From NCBI GenBank assembly GCA_001464755.1, contig LNDR01000415.1:1-64000 (forward strand): a DNA stretch of 64,000 nucleotides, given 5' to 3'. Origin of the DNA: Rhizobiales bacterium Ga0077524 (GTDB lineage Bacteria > Pseudomonadota > Alphaproteobacteria > Rhizobiales > Hyphomicrobiaceae). The position numbers were made by a program, and so were the translations under genes. This document shows positions 63,416 through 64,000 of this stretch, in pieces. Within the stretch, counting starts at the first letter, position 1. Each line of letters opens with the position of its first letter. The notes beneath the pieces were generated by a model that had not been told where the DNA came from, ran no database searches, and saw only the letters and a program-made list of their open reading frames with translations.

Positions 63416-63549
63416 AATTTGGCGGGCACATCCCCGGCACGAGGCGCCCGTTTGACGCTTCGTGCCGCGACTCATATTAGGATCGTTGCGCCGGTGAGGA
63501 GCTACAACCCACCGAGGTTTGAAATTGACGCGTGGATCGGGGGGACGGC

Positions 63550-64000
63550 GTGCACCTTTCTGCTCTGATCGGCTTGGAGGTTACCCGCGAAGGGACGGCG
63601 TTCGACCCGGACGTGCAAGGCCTGACCGCCGATAGCCGAGCGGTGAAGCCCGGCTGGCTTTTTGCAGCGATGGCAGGCAGTCGCACCGACGGCAGCCGCT
63701 TCGTGGCCGACGCTGTCGCCAAGGGCGCTGTCGCCATCCTGCTCGGCGAGGGCATCCCTGCGAATGTCCCTCCCGGAATTGCCGTCCTGCGTGCCCGAGA
63801 GCCGCGCCGGGCATTGACACTGATGGCCGCCCGCTTCTACCCGCGGCAACCCGCGACCATCGTTGCCGTCACCGGAACCAACGGCAAGACCTCCATCGCC
63901 GAATTCACCCGCCAGATCTTCGCCGCCTGCGGTCATTGCGCCGCCTCGCTCGGCACGATCGGCGTCGTGAAGCCGGACGGCGCCGTCTACGGCTCGCTCA
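63550..64000 (+). CDS. murE: UDP-MurNAc-tripeptide synthetase MurE (5' part, runs off the window)
   Basis: Not in the ORF track because it lacks a stop before the window end; I translated it. Reading from GTG 63550: VHLSALIGLEV, then LTADSRAVKPGWLFAAMAG (the DSR motif of Mur ligase N-domains) and ATIVAVTGTNGKTSIAEF, the ATP-binding GTNGKT loop of MurE, followed by CAASLGTIGVV. It adds the third residue, meso-diaminopimelate in most Gram-negatives, to UDP-MurNAc-dipeptide. GGGGGGA lies five bases ahead; GTG 63532 is an alternative. Order mraZ-rsmH-ftsL-ftsI-murE is standard. Confidence 0.93.
   Translation, partial: MHLSALIGLEVTREGTAFDPDVQGLTADSRAVKPGWLFAAMAGSRTDGSRFVADAVAKGAVAILLGEGIPANVPPGIAVLRAREPRRALTLMAARFYPRQPATIVAVTGTNGKTSIAEFTRQIFAACGHCAASLGTIGVVKPDGAVYGSL

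Overview
This is a high-GC, gene-dense window from an alphaproteobacterium, probably Hyphomicrobiales or a close relative. That placement is inferred from an NdvA-type glucan exporter, a BA14K-family lectin-like protein, the mraZ-rsmH-ftsL-ftsI-murE division block, SecA and GlnD sequence character, and tungstate Tup genes. No rRNA, insertion sequence, prophage or CRISPR array is visible. One tRNA is present, tRNA-Gly(GCC).

Layout. 1-11 kb: housekeeping genes (ABHD10-like hydrolase, glycosyltransferase, infC with a probable AUC start, a DAO-family oxidase, an NdvA-like exporter, a parvulin foldase, and secA with an extra segment of about 100 residues). 11-21 kb: gamma-glutamyltransferase, a VOC protein, the tungstate uptake operon tupBCA with a divergent HTH/ligand-domain regulator, a PRISE-type reductase, and a sulfurtransferase-SDR-RraA run. 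21-28.6 kb: ppk2 with a perfect FNR/FixK box upstream, hisF, a DUF1194 protein, glnD and a membrane-linked thermonuclease-like protein. 28.7-31.2 kb: an XRE repressor divergent from an unknown GNAT-like gene, with palindromic operators between them, then an unknown PAS-like gene and tRNA-Gly.

31.3-35.4 kb is the most interesting part. A three-gene operon encodes a J-domain/pseudokinase fusion, a vWA protein and a divergent adenylosuccinate-synthetase paralog. It is divergent from an NrtR-type NUDIX-winged-helix regulator whose NUDIX box looks inactive. The short gap between them holds a tandem array of palindromic TTGCAAT units. I propose this as an uncharacterised, ligand-regulated nucleotide or peptide modification system. 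Next to it, 35.4-44.8 kb carries two versions of the ATP-grasp/alpha-E/transglutaminase cluster, long predicted to make or modify a peptide but of unknown product.

45-49 kb: an alpha/beta hydrolase, two VapBC toxin-antitoxin pairs on opposite strands and two unknown proteins. 49-59 kb: pccB, a rhodanese, a TAXI-type binding protein, an acyl-CoA synthetase, a frameshifted alpha/beta hydrolase, a NUDIX hydrolase, a second hydrolase and a PanE-like reductase. 59.9-64 kb: the start of the dcw cluster, preceded by three TGGG repeats at exact 10-bp spacing that match an MraZ operator.

Coordinates follow the supplied ORF track. Starts were moved where a Shine-Dalgarno sequence or the family N-terminus argued for it. 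Family assignments come from motif recognition, not database searches.
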